From Acropora yongei (lineage: Eukaryota > Cnidaria > Anthozoa > Scleractinia > Acroporidae): a stretch of DNA of 52,500 nucleotides. Below, piece after piece: positions 1 to 11,581 of the stretch. The DNA is taken from the NCBI GenBank assembly GCA_014634225.1, contig BLFN01000196.1:6669844-6722343 (forward strand). The letters run 5' to 3'. Every line of letters starts with the position of its first letter. Position 1 is the stretch's first letter. The notes below the pieces were generated by a model that saw nothing but the letters and a program-made list of their open reading frames with translations, had not been told where the DNA came from and ran no database searches. The translations under genes and the position numbers were made by a program.

Positions 1-563
1 TGCTACGGGCCAGGGATACTCCTGGAAAAACTACTCGGTCCTTGAAAATGACTTTTTCTCTGAAAACACCTTGAAAATGACTTTTTCCTTGAAAACTCCG
101 TGAATTTCTAAAATTTTTCTGGAATTTTGTCAAAGAGACCTTGAGTTTTGAAACTACAGCTCAATAAGTCATTTTGAAAGGGAATGATTGAAGACATTGT
201 TTTAAGACCTCACAGGGATTTCAGTAAATTTTGGCTCAAGTGGGTAGTTCAGCATAACAGGCGGGTATTATTTTGGAAGGCCTTCCTTTCTAGGGGGGTC
301 AAAAAGGCTTTATGCAACAATATCCAAAAATATGTAAGAATCCTGTTAACATCATTCCCTTTTGTTTCATTTGAAAAATATGCAACATTATCGGGACACA
401 ATTAAGTGAGTGCCTGGAGAAAAGGACTCCTTGAACTCCTGGAAAAGTCCTTGGATAAAAGGTTTGCGGACCTGTATGAACCATTTATTATGGTGGCCAA
501 GGTGATGGTACAGTGTAACATACAAATTGTGTTGGTAATAATTTTTTCATTAAAAATCATCAG
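1..563. other. Upstream intron of the sorting nexin gene with a short tandem repeat
   Basis: No coding exon is convincing here; the open frames do not continue in phase into the exon at 564. The region is presumably the intron before that exon. Bases 41-107 contain a 29-bp direct repeat of a CTTGAAAATGACTTTTTC unit. The related word CTTGAACTCCTGGAAAAGTC recurs near 430-450, so the stretch is probably degenerate satellite or transposon sequence. Confidence 0.5.
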
Positions 564-3500
564 GAAAAGGAACCTGTTGAAGAAGATGAAGAGGAGGATA
601 CATATGATATGGATATCAAAGTAACAGATCCTGAAAAAGTTGGTAAGACTTGAAGAACTATATCATTCCACTGTGGTTAATCTTAATTCTTGTGCCTTGT
701 TGGCAAGATTCACAGTGTTTTATTATTTTTTCTTTTGTTGGGATTCTTAAAGTGATATGAATAAAGGTCAAACTGATTATGAACCATGGTTCTTGATTTA
801 AAATTTTGCCTTTGTGGTTATATGGTATTAACAACAAACTATTAGTGATTGTTGTTGTTATGAGTTCATTAGGTACAAAAAAACTTGAACTCCAGTACAA
901 TAATAATTATTGGTCCCAGAGCAGAGCAGCTAAAAATTTCAAGGGCAAAATTAATGCCCTAATAATTAATGCATAGTTTTCCTAATCAAAGAGATAATTT
1001 TGTTGTCTTTAGGTCATGAATTGACAGAATAAATCAGAGTTTCTTGCATCTATTTTAAAGAAGAAATTAGCATAGTTATGTACATGTAAGGGTTAATAAA
1101 CATTATTTTCTTAAACTTGTTTGATCCATTTGTTCTGTTTAGGTGATGGTATGAGTTCATACATGGTGTTCAGAGTAAGCACACAGGTAAATGTTGGAAA
1201 GGCCTCACTCGTCCATCAATAATAATAATTTATTATTATTATTATGAAGTCTTTAGAATAAGAAAACTAAGGTCCTTACTTTGAGTGTACCTTCTTATGA
1301 TGGAAAATAATAATAATAATAATAATATATTATTATTATTTATTTATTCATTTCTTATCATGATCTAATGCTTTTTCTCAGCATGCATTGTATTGTTAAT
1401 AACAGCAACAATATCAATATTTATTATTAATAAAACTCGCTCAATAAAGCAAAATATGACAGTTATAATACAATAATCCTTTTTTAAAATTGTAGACAAG
1501 TATGGCTACATTCAAGAATGCTGAGTCGACTGTCAAACGTAGATTCAGTGACTTCCTTGGTCTGCATGAGCGACTGAACACAAAGTTTGCTCACCTGGGC
1601 CGTATTGTTCCACCAGCTCCTGAAAAGTCTGTGGTTGGTAGGTGACATATTTGTTGATGTTTTTTTTTCTTCGTATTTTTTCTTTCTTTTTTTTTACTAT
1701 TGTAGCTTCACCTAGTAGTTCTTTAGCCTCGTCTCTAGCAACTGTACTTGGGTGGTAAATTACAAGAGCTACCGTAAACACCGGCGTATAAACTACACTT
1801 GCAGATAAGCCACACCCTGAGTTTAGCAACTTAGTTTTTGGAAAACAAAATTTGAAAGAAATTAAAATAAATCAAAAGAGTCTTGACAAAGATGTCTTAA
1901 ATGTAAACGCACTGTTTCTTCAAGTTTCTTGCACGTGTCAACCCACTTATTAACTCACTAACATTTAAAACAGAGAATACTAAAACTCCTACCTATAATT
2001 TTGACTCTCTAATAGTATGAAAATCCGACTAGGACATAAATTTGATCTTTATTTTAATTCCTGTTCATTTCTCATTAGAATTTACATGCAACAACACCTG
2101 ACGAATGTTTCGGTTCGTTTTTAGCTTAGTAACCAGGCATTTGATCAGGAGATGCAAATTTACGGCATGGTGTCTAGATATTGTCGCAGATAAGCCGCAT
2201 CCCCGATTTCATCCGAAAATTTTGAGCAAAAAGGTGTGGCTTATACGCCGGTGTTTACAGTACTTGTTCAGTGTTTTACAAACTTGACAATATTTTGTTA
2301 TAGTTTGAGGGTTCTTTATTCAGTGGTTTCATTTGGTGTTTTAGGCATGACTATGGTGAAATTTGGAAAGGGAGAAGAAAATAGTCCAGTTGATTTCATA
2401 GCTAAGAGGCGAGCTGCTTTGGAAAGGTATCGATGGCTTTACTGTTGTGCAAATCTTGGAGCATTTCTGTGTGTGTCCTGTAAACTAGTCTTGTCTGTTG
2501 TCTTTTCCAGGTATCTGAACAGGGTTGCGCGACATCCCGTTCTTCGTGAAGATCCAGACTTCAGACAGTTTTTGGAGGCAGACGTGGTATGAACTTCATG
2601 CCTTTCACATTTGCATGTCTGTACAGTATTTTATATTTTGTACATGCAACTGCATGGTTTGGTAGATCAGTGGTGTAGGTGGAATGTCATGCTTCACATC
2701 TCAAGGTCTGGGGGTTCATTACCTGCTATTTGCCATCACATTATTCCTTGGTTAAGAAACCTCAAAACATGTTGTCACTCTCTACCCAGATTTGCACATA
2801 TAAATAGCAACCCTGTGATGGTTAAACATGGTAGTACACTTTTCTTTTATAAAAATAGTATTTTTCTGACCCAGGCGAGGGCATTCTTATTTGTCTGCTG
2901 ATTTGAGGCTGAAACATTCTTATGACTATTCTGAAGTTACAGTGGAACCCCGCTATAACGAAGTGTCACGGTACCGAAAAAAGTGTTCGTTATAGCGGGG
3001 TCTTCGTTATAGCGAAGACCCCGTTATAACGAATTATCTGGTTAACAACAAAAAAATTCGTTATAGCGGGGTAACCAAGCTGAACCAGGCTGAGCAATGG
3101 GATATACACCATGCAAAACAGTCTACAGACTTGCAAGTCAACAGCAACATTTAAATAAAGCAAAGCTTTGAAGGTCAAAGTTTCCCCATCTTGACCAATA
3201 AGAGCTGCGTTTCGCTTATCAACCATTTGTATCATCATGCCGTTTTTACTGACTGTGAGCAAAAGGACAAAATATTCGTTATAGCAGGGTAAATTTTGCG
3301 TTGGGACCGTCAAAATCTATTCGTTATAGCAGGGATTTCGTTATAGTGGGGTTCGTTATAGCAGGGTTTGTTCCCATATATTTTACTGAAATTCTGCCAA
3401 GCTTTCAAATGTTGTTCGTTATAACGGGGTCTTTGTTATAGCGGGGTTCGTTATAGCGGGGTTCCACTGTATAGAGAAGAGTGTGGCTTAGTTTTTCACC

Positions 3501-6500
3501 TAGATAGAATTAATTGTATTTTACAGATCTTCAACTTGCAAAAATATATTATTCTGTAAAAAATCTCATCCTTGGGTTCATTCCTGATAATTCATATTGG
3601 GCTGTGGCTGCAATGTAATGGTCCTTCCACCTAAGGCAAAGAAGTTTTGTTTGAGTTTTAACTCTCTTTGTTGAATTAAATTTATGTCTGCTTTGTTTTC
3701 CAGCTGCCTAGAGCTAAAGATACAGCTGCATTAAGTGGTGGGGGCTTGAAACGCCTTGTGAAGTCTATGGGAGACACCATGTTTCAACTGACGACAAAGA
3801 TGCCCGAATCAGACCAGGTATGAAACAAAGAGTTTATTTTTGCCAGCTGTGGCTCTTGTAGGTGCAGTATTTTAGTCAACAATGTAATTTGTACACAAAT
3901 AATTATTGTGTTGGAGGTTCTTTTTTGAGGGTTATGGGAAGAAGATGTACCAGAGACAAAGTGTCAGCTGCATTTTGCTGAGACTGGGAATTTAACAGAG
4001 TTAAAGTAGGCATTGCAATAATTACGTATTAAAATTGCTGAAGGATGTGATAGGATGGCTTATTTTGAAAACATTGTTTAAGTGCTTATACTAGTTTTAA
4101 TATATGGCAAAAGGTGGAAGGTTCCATTCGATTAAATTTTTAGTAGCACAATAATTTCCCATAAAACAAAGGGTCATTTTGTAAATTCCTTATTTCAGTG
4201 GTTTGAAGAAAAGCAACAACAGATCGAAACTCTGGATCAGCAGCTGAAAAAACTTCACCAGAGCATGGAATTGCTTTCAATGCAGCGCAAAGGTTGGACA
4301 AAAGAATGTTTATCTTTTTCATGGTTTTATTTTCAGGAGTGGGATTGATATTCTTTTTCTGGAGAAACCCACTGTTGCTAACATGAGCCCTTTGAGATTC
4401 CTTGAGAGCACTGCACTTTGAAAACGTATCAGAAACGCTGGTTTATATTTTAGGCGAAGTGCATTTTACTCAAGCTAGTGCACAGGCAAACAGAATCTTC
4501 AGCATGTGATGAAGTGACTTTTTTTGTATTCGAAGAAAAGGGCTCTTTTTGATTATACAATATTGAAGTGTCTTAACAAACTGTTTTTTCCTTGTTTATT
4601 TTTAGATTTGAGCTCTTCAACAGCAGCATTTGCCAAGTCAACTGCAATGCTAAGTAAGTAAATTGCATGTACGGTAATGTGCTCTATTCTTATTGCAAGT
4701 TGTCCTCCAAACTGCTGCAGCACAGCATTATACTGTGTTGCAAGAGGTTGTAGGTTCAAAAGAATAAATGTAATTACGATTTTACGGATTAAGAGGCCAT
4801 GTTAGCAAAACAGCTAATTTCGACTTTACCAAGTGATCAAATATGCAGATCTCTAACTCTTCGCCCTCTAAGAATCTTTCAGATGAAATGTTATTCTGTT
4901 GATTTCTTTGGCAAAAATCCTCAGATTTCTTGGTGCTTAGTTGATGAATGTTGTTTAATGTTAAATAGGTAATGCCGAAGAACACGCTTCGCTTTCTAGA
5001 GCGCTTTCTCAACTGGCAGAAGTGGAGGAGAAAATTGAGCAGATTCACATTGCGCAGGTACTGCAACTAGAACAAGAGGCTATCTTGATTCTGTTTCCTG
5101 AGCTTTAGTCAGGTTTGGGCACGACTGCTTTCCTTTTTAAAGGCCTTGAATTGATCGCGAGACAGGGAATTTTTCGGTCTTGAACACAGTGGCTTTTACA
5201 TGGACAAAAACCCCAAAAGGAAAGAAATGAATATCCACTTTACGACTTGAATCAAAGTATTGTCTACAGCTGTACTTCACATAGCACATCTGTAAGGTTG
5301 GAGATAAGAAAGCCTTGACGTTTTTATTGCTTTTTCTGTCGTTACGCAGAGAGTCTTGAAGCTAAATTTTTGCTTTTTCTCCTATTTTATTGCAGGCCGA
5401 TTCAGACTTTTTTATTTTTGCTGAACTTTTAAAGGATTATATTGGCTTGATCCAGGCTGTTAAGGTGAGTTTGTGAGTTTTTCAGCGCATTTTTTTGTTC
5501 TAATGTCTTCTTGAAGCGATCTAAAGTCATGTAGCGTGTACAATAGAGGGTGATTTGGCTTCATTTGTTGGCCAAATATTGACCAGTCAATTAGAGAACA
5601 TTCAAAAACTCATTAATAATTTATCAAACCTAACAGCCTATCAAAACATCGATAAAACGTCACGTGCATGAGCTTTGTACCCGATAAAACACTCCTCGTT
5701 AATATTCTTTTTATAAAGAACACTGATAACGCATAGCTTGTTTTTCTTGTATGCTAATATCTTTCCCTCAGAATTTGAACCTTTGTTCGGACTCCCAAGG
5801 GACATGCTTTTTGAGGAATGTTTTTGAAACCGTTCAAAAAACTCGCAGCACGAGTTTTATCGGGTCAAAAACCACTCGGTTGCGCCTCGTGATTTTAAAC
5901 CCAATAAAATTTTAAATATTACATAACCTCAACGCCTCTAACGATGGTTCATTATTACTACCGAAATCACTGAACTGTTAGCACCCTGAAAAAAACGATC
6001 GATTGCATTTGAATTTTGGGCTTGCTCACGTGACCATTTGGAGCGGCCAGATTAGTCACGTGACATAATGTTCTTTTCGCCGACAGAAGAACTTTGCTTC
6101 AAAATGAATGCTTTCGGAAGAACTTTCCACCGTGAGAAATCAATTGGAAAGGATACTACCGAAATCATTGAACTGTTACCATCCTTTCCAATTGATTTTC
6201 CACGGTGGAAAATTCTTCCGAAAGCAATGAATACGATCGTTTTTTTCCTGGCTAACAGTTCAGTGATTTCGGTAGTAAACTCCCTTCTTAGTCTATCGTA
6301 AGGTAATAGGTCCCATTCTTCCGCCTTCGAGACTCTGGTTGTGGATTTTTCTGCCGATTTTTTTTTTTGCTTGATTTATTTTTTCGCGGTGGAATACCAA
6401 CCTCTTTCTTTTCCATAGGCTTGCTTTCACGAGCGTCTTCGTGTATACAGCACATGGCAACACGCCCAGCAGACGCTGACCAAGAAACGAGAGGCTCTGG

Positions 6501-8640
6501 TCAAAATTGAACTGGCATCGAAAAACGAGAAACTGCCACAAGCTCAGGAGGAAGTGAAAGAGGTGATTGACTTTGCAATAAACGCCGTACGCCGAGCGTT
6601 CGCAATTCAACTGCGTTGTTTGTTTCTTGTAGTTGTCTCCTTGCTGGGCTCATCCTCGGTGTAAAAACTTGTCAAACTCACGGATGACGTAAAACAAAGA
6701 AACCAAAAGAGCCCAGAGACCATTAAACAATAACCAAACCCCAGAACGAGCTAACAAAACAAAGAGAAAATGTCACAGGTTTTTACACCGAGGTAAACCC
6801 CCTTGCGGACACTGAATGGTTGTTTAAAGGGACATGTTTGTTGTGCAGTTTTTTGCCGGGTCACAACTGGTTGAAAAATAAACTTGGTTCTTGATTCAAA
6901 AGCCGCAACATTCCTGATTAACCAAAAATAAAATTTGAAATAAATATTGCCATGAAAATCTAACCATGTTAAAATTTTGGGGATTTTTTTTTGCGGTATA
7001 TGATCGCGCCCAAACTTGAAAAAGTTGGCCAGTTTTCCCCGCACTTTAATCCGCGAAATGGGACACTACTTGCAGTTTATATGAACAGTGATCAGATTGC
7101 TTAGTGTAGCAGGGTTGCGGATCTTAATACGGGGTAGTTGGTTGAAATCCTCAACTGAACTAACACTCAGGGCCTTAAAGTCTCTGTAATGGCACCCAAG
7201 TGCACATTTATACTAAGTTGCCAAGAAACCTAAGTCTAGCTGACAATTCATATGAGTTTTTCATTCATTTTTTTTTATTTTTTCTTTTTCGGTAGTGGGA
7301 ACACAAAGTGGAAAAGGGCGAAGAAGACTTTGGGAAGATCTCTAAAATGATTCAGAAGGAAATTGCAAAGTTTGAGGTAAGAAACAGAATGATAAACCTT
7401 CTCTAGACATCTCTCTTTCGTGCATTTCAAATGTTTTATTCAACTTAACATTCAATCGGCGACATGGCGCGTTTCAATTGACCGCTATCGTGATTTTAAA
7501 TCTCCGTCACCGGTCGCCGAATGAAAGTGATGCCTCACGGGTGTTTCTCTGTTCAACAGAAAAACCGAGTTAAAGACTTCCGTGAAGGAATGATCAAGTA
7601 CCTGGAAGCCATGATGGACAGCCAGCAACAGGTTTGTTCCTCTTACCGTAAGAGTTTTGGCGAGAGGTGCACAATAGCAGCCGTTTGAAACAAGAATGGC
7701 AATTTGGTACTTTCAAACTAGTAATAATCAGAGATTAGAAAAAGTGTGCTCGTTCTGTTTTGTTGCTTTATAACTTGAATTTTTGTTTTTTTTTTTTGGC
7801 CGACCACCTACTGCAAACGTGACTCTTGAAATTCACGACAAATCAGCTCGAGTCTAAATTCATCTTGTCTGGCATCGGATCGATACCAACATGAGATCGA
7901 GGCCAAGCGTGTCGGTCATCTTAAAATGGCGGCCAAAGCCTGAAGTGACCTGGCATCCGCGGGACATCGGAAAACCCGTGGGACTGAAAAACGACGTAAA
8001 TAGTGAGCGTTCAATCGAATGCAACAAGTTGATGAGGGCTGTCCAAGTAGCCACCACATGGATATTGCGAAACTGAATCTTGGAGCGTTTGCTTTGGTCG
8101 AAGCTAGCGGAAACGAAGGGCTAAAGCACAAAACACCAGCTTTGCTATCTCTTCACGGTGGTAATTTGATCCTAGTCAACTTGTTTTATACCATATTTTC
8201 GTGTTTCATACCATATTTTCAAGTTTCACACGGACGCAGCGCCTCAGTTTCTTTACAAAGAAACTAAACCTTTCAAAGAACCTATGCCTCGTCAACATTC
8301 TCCCTTTTCACGCTGAAATGGTTTGACAGCACCAGCGAAAATGGGTGTGGACTTGTTGGGTCCGACGAAAAATCAGTAGTTTTAGTTTCACGCGTCCAGA
8401 TAGCTAGCGAGTGGGATGTTCTGTTGCATAGCGCGAATTCAAAATTTGAAGGCTACTAGGTGTGCAAGAGTGGTGTACGAGAAGCTTTACAGTAGAATGG
8501 AGTTTAACATTGCGGGGACTCTTTGAAAATCACATCTACTCGTTTAGCGGATTTTTAGAACAATTTCTCGTGTGCTTTTTTTTCAACAGTTGATCAAGTA
8601 CTGGGAGGGATTTCTACCCGAAGCCAAAGCAATTGCATAG
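564..8640 (+). CDS. SNX2: Sorting nexin 1/2 (PX-BAR), 3' fourteen exons, 5' end outside window
   Basis: Exons that join in frame: 564-642, 1143-1186, 1496-1637, 2345-2426, 2511-2586, 3704-3817, 4199-4292, 4606-4653, 4969-5057, 5396-5464, 6419-6562, 7296-7376, 7560-7631, 8590-8640 (TAG 8638-8640). They give 394 residues; human SNX1/SNX2 are about 520, so the acidic N-terminus and start codon are upstream. An acidic stretch precedes the PX domain (about residues 27-141 here), which carries RRFSDFLGLHERL and the PP-containing membrane loop IVPPAPEKSVV. The rest is the BAR domain, with ALSRALSQLAEVEEKIEQ and the terminal LIKYWEGFLPEAKAIA, closest to SNX2. Known family role: SNX1/SNX2 dimerise with SNX5/6, bind endosomal phosphoinositides and tubulate membranes for retromer/ESCPE-1 retrieval to the Golgi. 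Invertebrates usually have one SNX1/2 gene. ATTAAA at 8657-8662 could be the poly(A) signal, giving a very short 3' UTR. Confidence 0.95.
1218..1345. repeat. ATT/AAT microsatellite tracts
   Basis: Two runs of AAT/ATT triplets, about 1218-1243 and 1310-1345, partly self-complementary, in the intron after the second visible sorting-nexin exon. Confidence 0.8.
1770..2262. mobile_element. MITE-like element with ~22-bp terminal inverted repeats
   Basis: The left end reads TACCGTAAACACCGGCGTAT from 1770. The right end, 2241-2262, is its inverse with one mismatch (TATACGCCGGTGTTTACAGTA). Both ends carry an internal GCAGATAAGCC or GTGTGGCTTATACGCC motif. It lies within the intron between sorting-nexin exons 1496-1637 and 2345-2426. 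TA at both extreme ends fits a TA target-site duplication (Tc1/mariner-like), but the superfamily is inference. It carries no transposase ORF, so it is non-autonomous. Confidence 0.75.
2655..2815 (+). repeat. tRNA-derived SINE candidate
   Basis: A pol III A-box-like TAGATCAGTGG at 2663-2673 and B-box-like GGTTCATTACC at 2713-2723 have tRNA-like spacing. They are followed by a tail with CTTGGTTAAGAAACCT and TCTACCCAGATTTGCACATA, resembling the body of SINEs I know from marine invertebrates. Family assignment is from memory and unverified. It is intronic in the sorting-nexin gene. Confidence 0.5.
2940..3469. mobile_element. pogo/Tigger-like MITE with repeated CGTTATAGCGGGG units
   Basis: The left end CAGTGGAACCCCGCTATAAC at 2940 is inverted at the right end, which finishes GGGGTTCCACTG at 3469. 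TA lies on both sides (2938-2939, 3470-3471). The unit TTCGTTATAGCGGGG or close variants occurs at least eight times inside, in both orientations, clustered in the terminal thirds. CAGTGG ends with a TA duplication are typical of pogo/Tigger elements (established knowledge; assignment here is inference). The only internal open frames are unrelated to any transposase I recognise, so this is a non-autonomous copy. Confidence 0.8.
5955..6278. mobile_element. Inverted-repeat element with perfect 28-bp ends and nested hairpin
   Basis: Bases 5955-5982 (beginning TTACTACCGAAATCACTGAA) are exactly the reverse complement of 6251-6278. Inside, 6105-6154 and 6181-6230 form a second, imperfect ~50-bp inverted repeat. 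Its loop carries another copy of the terminal motif with one substitution (TACTACCGAAATCATTGAAC at 6154-6173). Perfect termini suggest a recent, foldback-type or MITE insertion in the intron between sorting-nexin exons 5396-5464 and 6419-6562. There is no transposase gene. Confidence 0.8.
8112..8265 (+). repeat. Dispersed repeat, copy 1 of 3 (ACGAAGGGCTAA... CACGGTGG family)
   Basis: It shares an ordered set of words with 28655-28760 and 45883-46025: ACGAAGGGCTAA, ACGTCAGC or a variant, CTC(T/C)TCACGGTGG, then ATTTT and GACGCAGC with CCTCAG. The shared order over ~120-150 bp shows common descent. It is probably the tail of an interspersed element; the type is not determined. It lies in the last intron of the sorting-nexin gene. 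Confidence 0.6.
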
Positions 8641-10750
8641 CCAGTAGATTTATTTTATTAAATAATAGTTTTATACTAATCATTGTACGCAAGTATTCAG
8701 TTTGAATCGATTTGTGTTTTTGTTTTAGTAATTCAAACACTTCACCTAATTGTTAATTGTCATTTCTGCAATATGAGCGGTTTTTAACTGTGTCGCTTGG
8801 AGGCGAGGAGGCGAGGGGAACGCTTGAGCTACGCTAAAACATAGCCGATCTGTTGTGATTCTATCCGTGTTAGCTTAGTTAGTATTTCTTTTATTCTTTT
8901 TGCATAAATCACATTTTTCCCAATTAGGAGACTGCAAGTCATGCTGCATGGTATTTCGCAAACTCACCCGTTTCTTCCCTCGCTTCCTTTCTCCTCCAGT
9001 GAGGGGCAAAACACGCACACAGCCCCCTCCCCTAAGAAAGAAACATCAGGCGTGCATTTTGTTGTGTTTGGTCAAAGTAATTTGCGTCAAATTTGACGTC
9101 ACTTAATGGCAACCGCGCCTTATATTTTTCTGTCATCTCAAATGCTTTTGTTAAGAACTAGGGAATTATGGGGCTCAGTATTTTGAGTACCAGTTCCTTT
9201 TATTTCAGCCTCTTTGAAACGTCTTTTAATTTGAAACGCTCTAAGTTGATCAATATGAATTTCGGTGCAATGGTCGTGAAATTCTGACGCCCCAGATAGA
9301 GTCTTCCTCAATCAGGAGGCGATTATTGTGAATTCAATTACTTAGGTATGGAAGAAAACGGTGATTAAAAGAGTTCCAAGCCTGAGTGAATTTGCTTTAC
9401 ACTAACACTTAGCTGAGAAGTGAGAACTGCGCAGCTGCCATTTTGGGCCTTGCCTGGTATCCATTTTGCTCAGGCACCATCAAAAATCGGTTTTCTTGCC
9501 AAGTGTTTTTGTCGTTGGACCGATTGCATTTGAGTGACGTTGTTGAACAGGCAGATAAGTAAGGAAACTGATTGCTTGAGGAGTCAACTGGAAGGAGTCA
9601 GTTTGTTTCTTACTTATGATCACTTGTCCAAAAACCTCTCAAGGTAAATATAACAAACTCCAGAGAGACCATTTGAAGAGTAGTCTTCTCGAACAACGCG
9701 AAAACCAGCTAAACTATATCGCTGAAAACCGATGAAATGAACGACAAGAGAAAGGCGAATTGCCTACTATGGCAGGTGTAGTGATTACCACGGCAAAGCT
9801 TTCAAATGAAGGATTGCCATTCATTGTAGGAGCCTAGCCCGGATTTTTTCATGGGGGGTTCACACTGTGTCAAACAGTGGGTACGGACCAGATTGTCATG
9901 TGAACCTCCAGGCCGTGATTTACTTGTACATCAATGGACTCGTATTGATGTGTCGTAAAGGCTTATACTGTATTGACTTGAAACAAGAGCCGCTGACAAA
10001 AGAAAAAATATGTGGGCTTTTCAGCAAAGGCTTTTGTGGCCACGATATTGTCATAGCATTTTCGCCACCTGAATATTGTAGCTTGGTTTCTTAAAATAAG
10101 GCTTACAACTGGGTGGGGAGGGGGCTCAGGCCTTCTGGGACCCCCTTCGCTAACTCTATGGATTGTACTGGGGAAACGGACCCTTTGTGTATCAAATGGA
10201 AGTGAAGTAGCTTATCATGAAATCCCAAATTGTTTTGAAATTAAATTTAATGAGAGATATAGAAAGGAAGCGAATTAGTAGTTAGGTATAGAATTCAATG
10301 GCGAAATCTGTGTCAATATATCCACTCGTTAAAAAAAAAACCAGGTCTTTCCGTAATCAATTTCCTCAATCAATTTTCTTACTGATCAAAAAGGGAATCA
10401 GTAGATCAGCCACCTCAACCTTAATATTGATTCCTTACACTACCGGAGCGCTCAAACAGAAGTTACATGAAGAAGACTTAAAACTCGTCGTTGGACAGAA
10501 ATAGTATTTTCTTTTGAAAAGGTCGAGAGCACTACCTACCTGATAAATCGACTAAGTTAGTTATGGCCAGTGTTTCTGTGCGTCGTATAACTCGTTAAGC
10601 GTGCTTTGTGAACGCTTTTATGACAACTGAGGCCTAAGGGACAATGCCGTTCTTATTGCTTGAAAAGCATAAGCTCGCTATTGATTGCCAAACAAGGGCA
10701 ACTGCCCGGGGCAACGGAACAATTAGAAATGCCTCATTCCACCCGAGAAG
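8641..10750. other. Intergenic interval between sorting nexin and the intronless ORF
   Basis: No coding exon, tRNA or rRNA recognised. It contains the presumed 3' end of the sorting-nexin transcript (ATTAAA 8657-8662) and a diverged hAT-like element at 9830-10161. Open frames here are short, without family matches or splice support. Confidence 0.55.
9830..10161. mobile_element. Diverged hAT-like MITE (relative of 12314-12499)
   Basis: The left end GAGCCTAGCCCGGATTTTTT leads into a G-run and TCACACTGTG. The right end has GTCATAGCATTTTCGCCACC, then AAGGCTTACAA and GGGACCCCCTTCGCTAACTC. These blocks match in order the element at 12314-12499, whose ends are better preserved. The copy has about 150 bp of extra interior sequence and decayed terminal repeats, so it looks older. 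Confidence 0.6.
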
Positions 10751-11581
10751 ATGGATTATCTTGCGCAATTATCGAGAAGACTTCAGTCACGACTGAACAA
10801 CAAGGAAAGCTATTTAGCCATGATACGAGAGTTATGTCTCATTGGCGATGTTTATCTTGGCAGTGGCAACAGGAAAGTGATCACAACAGAGCTGACAGCC
10901 TCGAAAATAGACAAAGAAGTTTTTAGCCATGGGCGCACAAAGACGTATGGTGCTGCAGACATGGAGGTCATGAGTTGTATAAATGAGACTTTGAGTGGAA
11001 GACATTTTTGCGAAATAATTGGGTCGGAACTTTGCCACCTTTGCATTAAACGGAATAGAAGAAAGCAAGTTGAGGAAGAAGCCAATTCGTTTGTGTTAGG
11101 GATATCACATAGTTTAAAAAAGACATCATTTAGCGACGCTGTAATTGCTAGGATTCAAAGCCCTCCTGTTTCTCGAGTCCCAAACGGTCGAAGTTCTTTT
11201 GTCAGGCTGCACAATTGGAATTCTGTTCCTCGTTACTACTTCAATGCTTTAGAAAGTAAACGAAATTACCGGGCTTGTAAAGTTAGTGTTCAAAGCTCCT
11301 CGCATGCGCAATGGACCTTCGACGTTGAAAGAACGAACGCACCCAATCGAGGGCCTACTACTGCTGGGCAAAATCAATGGCTTCGCGTGGCTAACAAAGA
11401 GCAGAATAATTTACCAAGAAAAGATGGGGCACTGTACGGAAAGAAAACACGGCAAAAAGAAAACCTATCACAACCTCGAAAAATTTTGACTTTCAATGGG
11501 CTAGCTGCACCTGTTGAACCCCCTTTGATCGCTGTCGAGGTATCGAATCAGATTGTGACTGAGACACTAGGCGTCAAATGA
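10751..11581 (+). CDS. Intronless 276-residue hypothetical protein
   Basis: The longest uninterrupted open frame in the window, ATG at 10751 to TGA 11579-11581, with a favourable start context (A at -3, G at +4). I do not recognise a family. The protein begins MDYLAQLSRRLQSRL, with no signal peptide or membrane segment. Around residues 86-105 it has four cysteines (MSCINET, HFCEIIGSELCHLCIKRNRRKQ) followed by a basic run, which could be a small metal-binding or redox patch, but spacing matches no standard finger I know. The C-terminal half is rich in R, K, N, Q and S and probably disordered. Codon use is ordinary for a coding exon. It sits alone between the sorting-nexin and HINT genes, flanked by transposon remnants. 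It may be a lineage-specific single-exon gene, a retrocopy or a chance frame; I favour a real gene. Confidence 0.5.
   Translation: MDYLAQLSRRLQSRLNNKESYLAMIRELCLIGDVYLGSGNRKVITTELTASKIDKEVFSHGRTKTYGAADMEVMSCINETLSGRHFCEIIGSELCHLCIKRNRRKQVEEEANSFVLGISHSLKKTSFSDAVIARIQSPPVSRVPNGRSSFVRLHNWNSVPRYYFNALESKRNYRACKVSVQSSSHAQWTFDVERTNAPNRGPTTAGQNQWLRVANKEQNNLPRKDGALYGKKTRQKENLSQPRKILTFNGLAAPVEPPLIAVEVSNQIVTETLGVK

Noticed and set aside
2990..3313. 107-codon minus-strand frame
   Set aside because: Lies inside the MITE at 2940-3469 and has no transposase motif.
10660..10926. 88-codon frame overlapping the orphan ORF
   Set aside because: Overlaps the longer 276-codon frame in another phase; no independent support.
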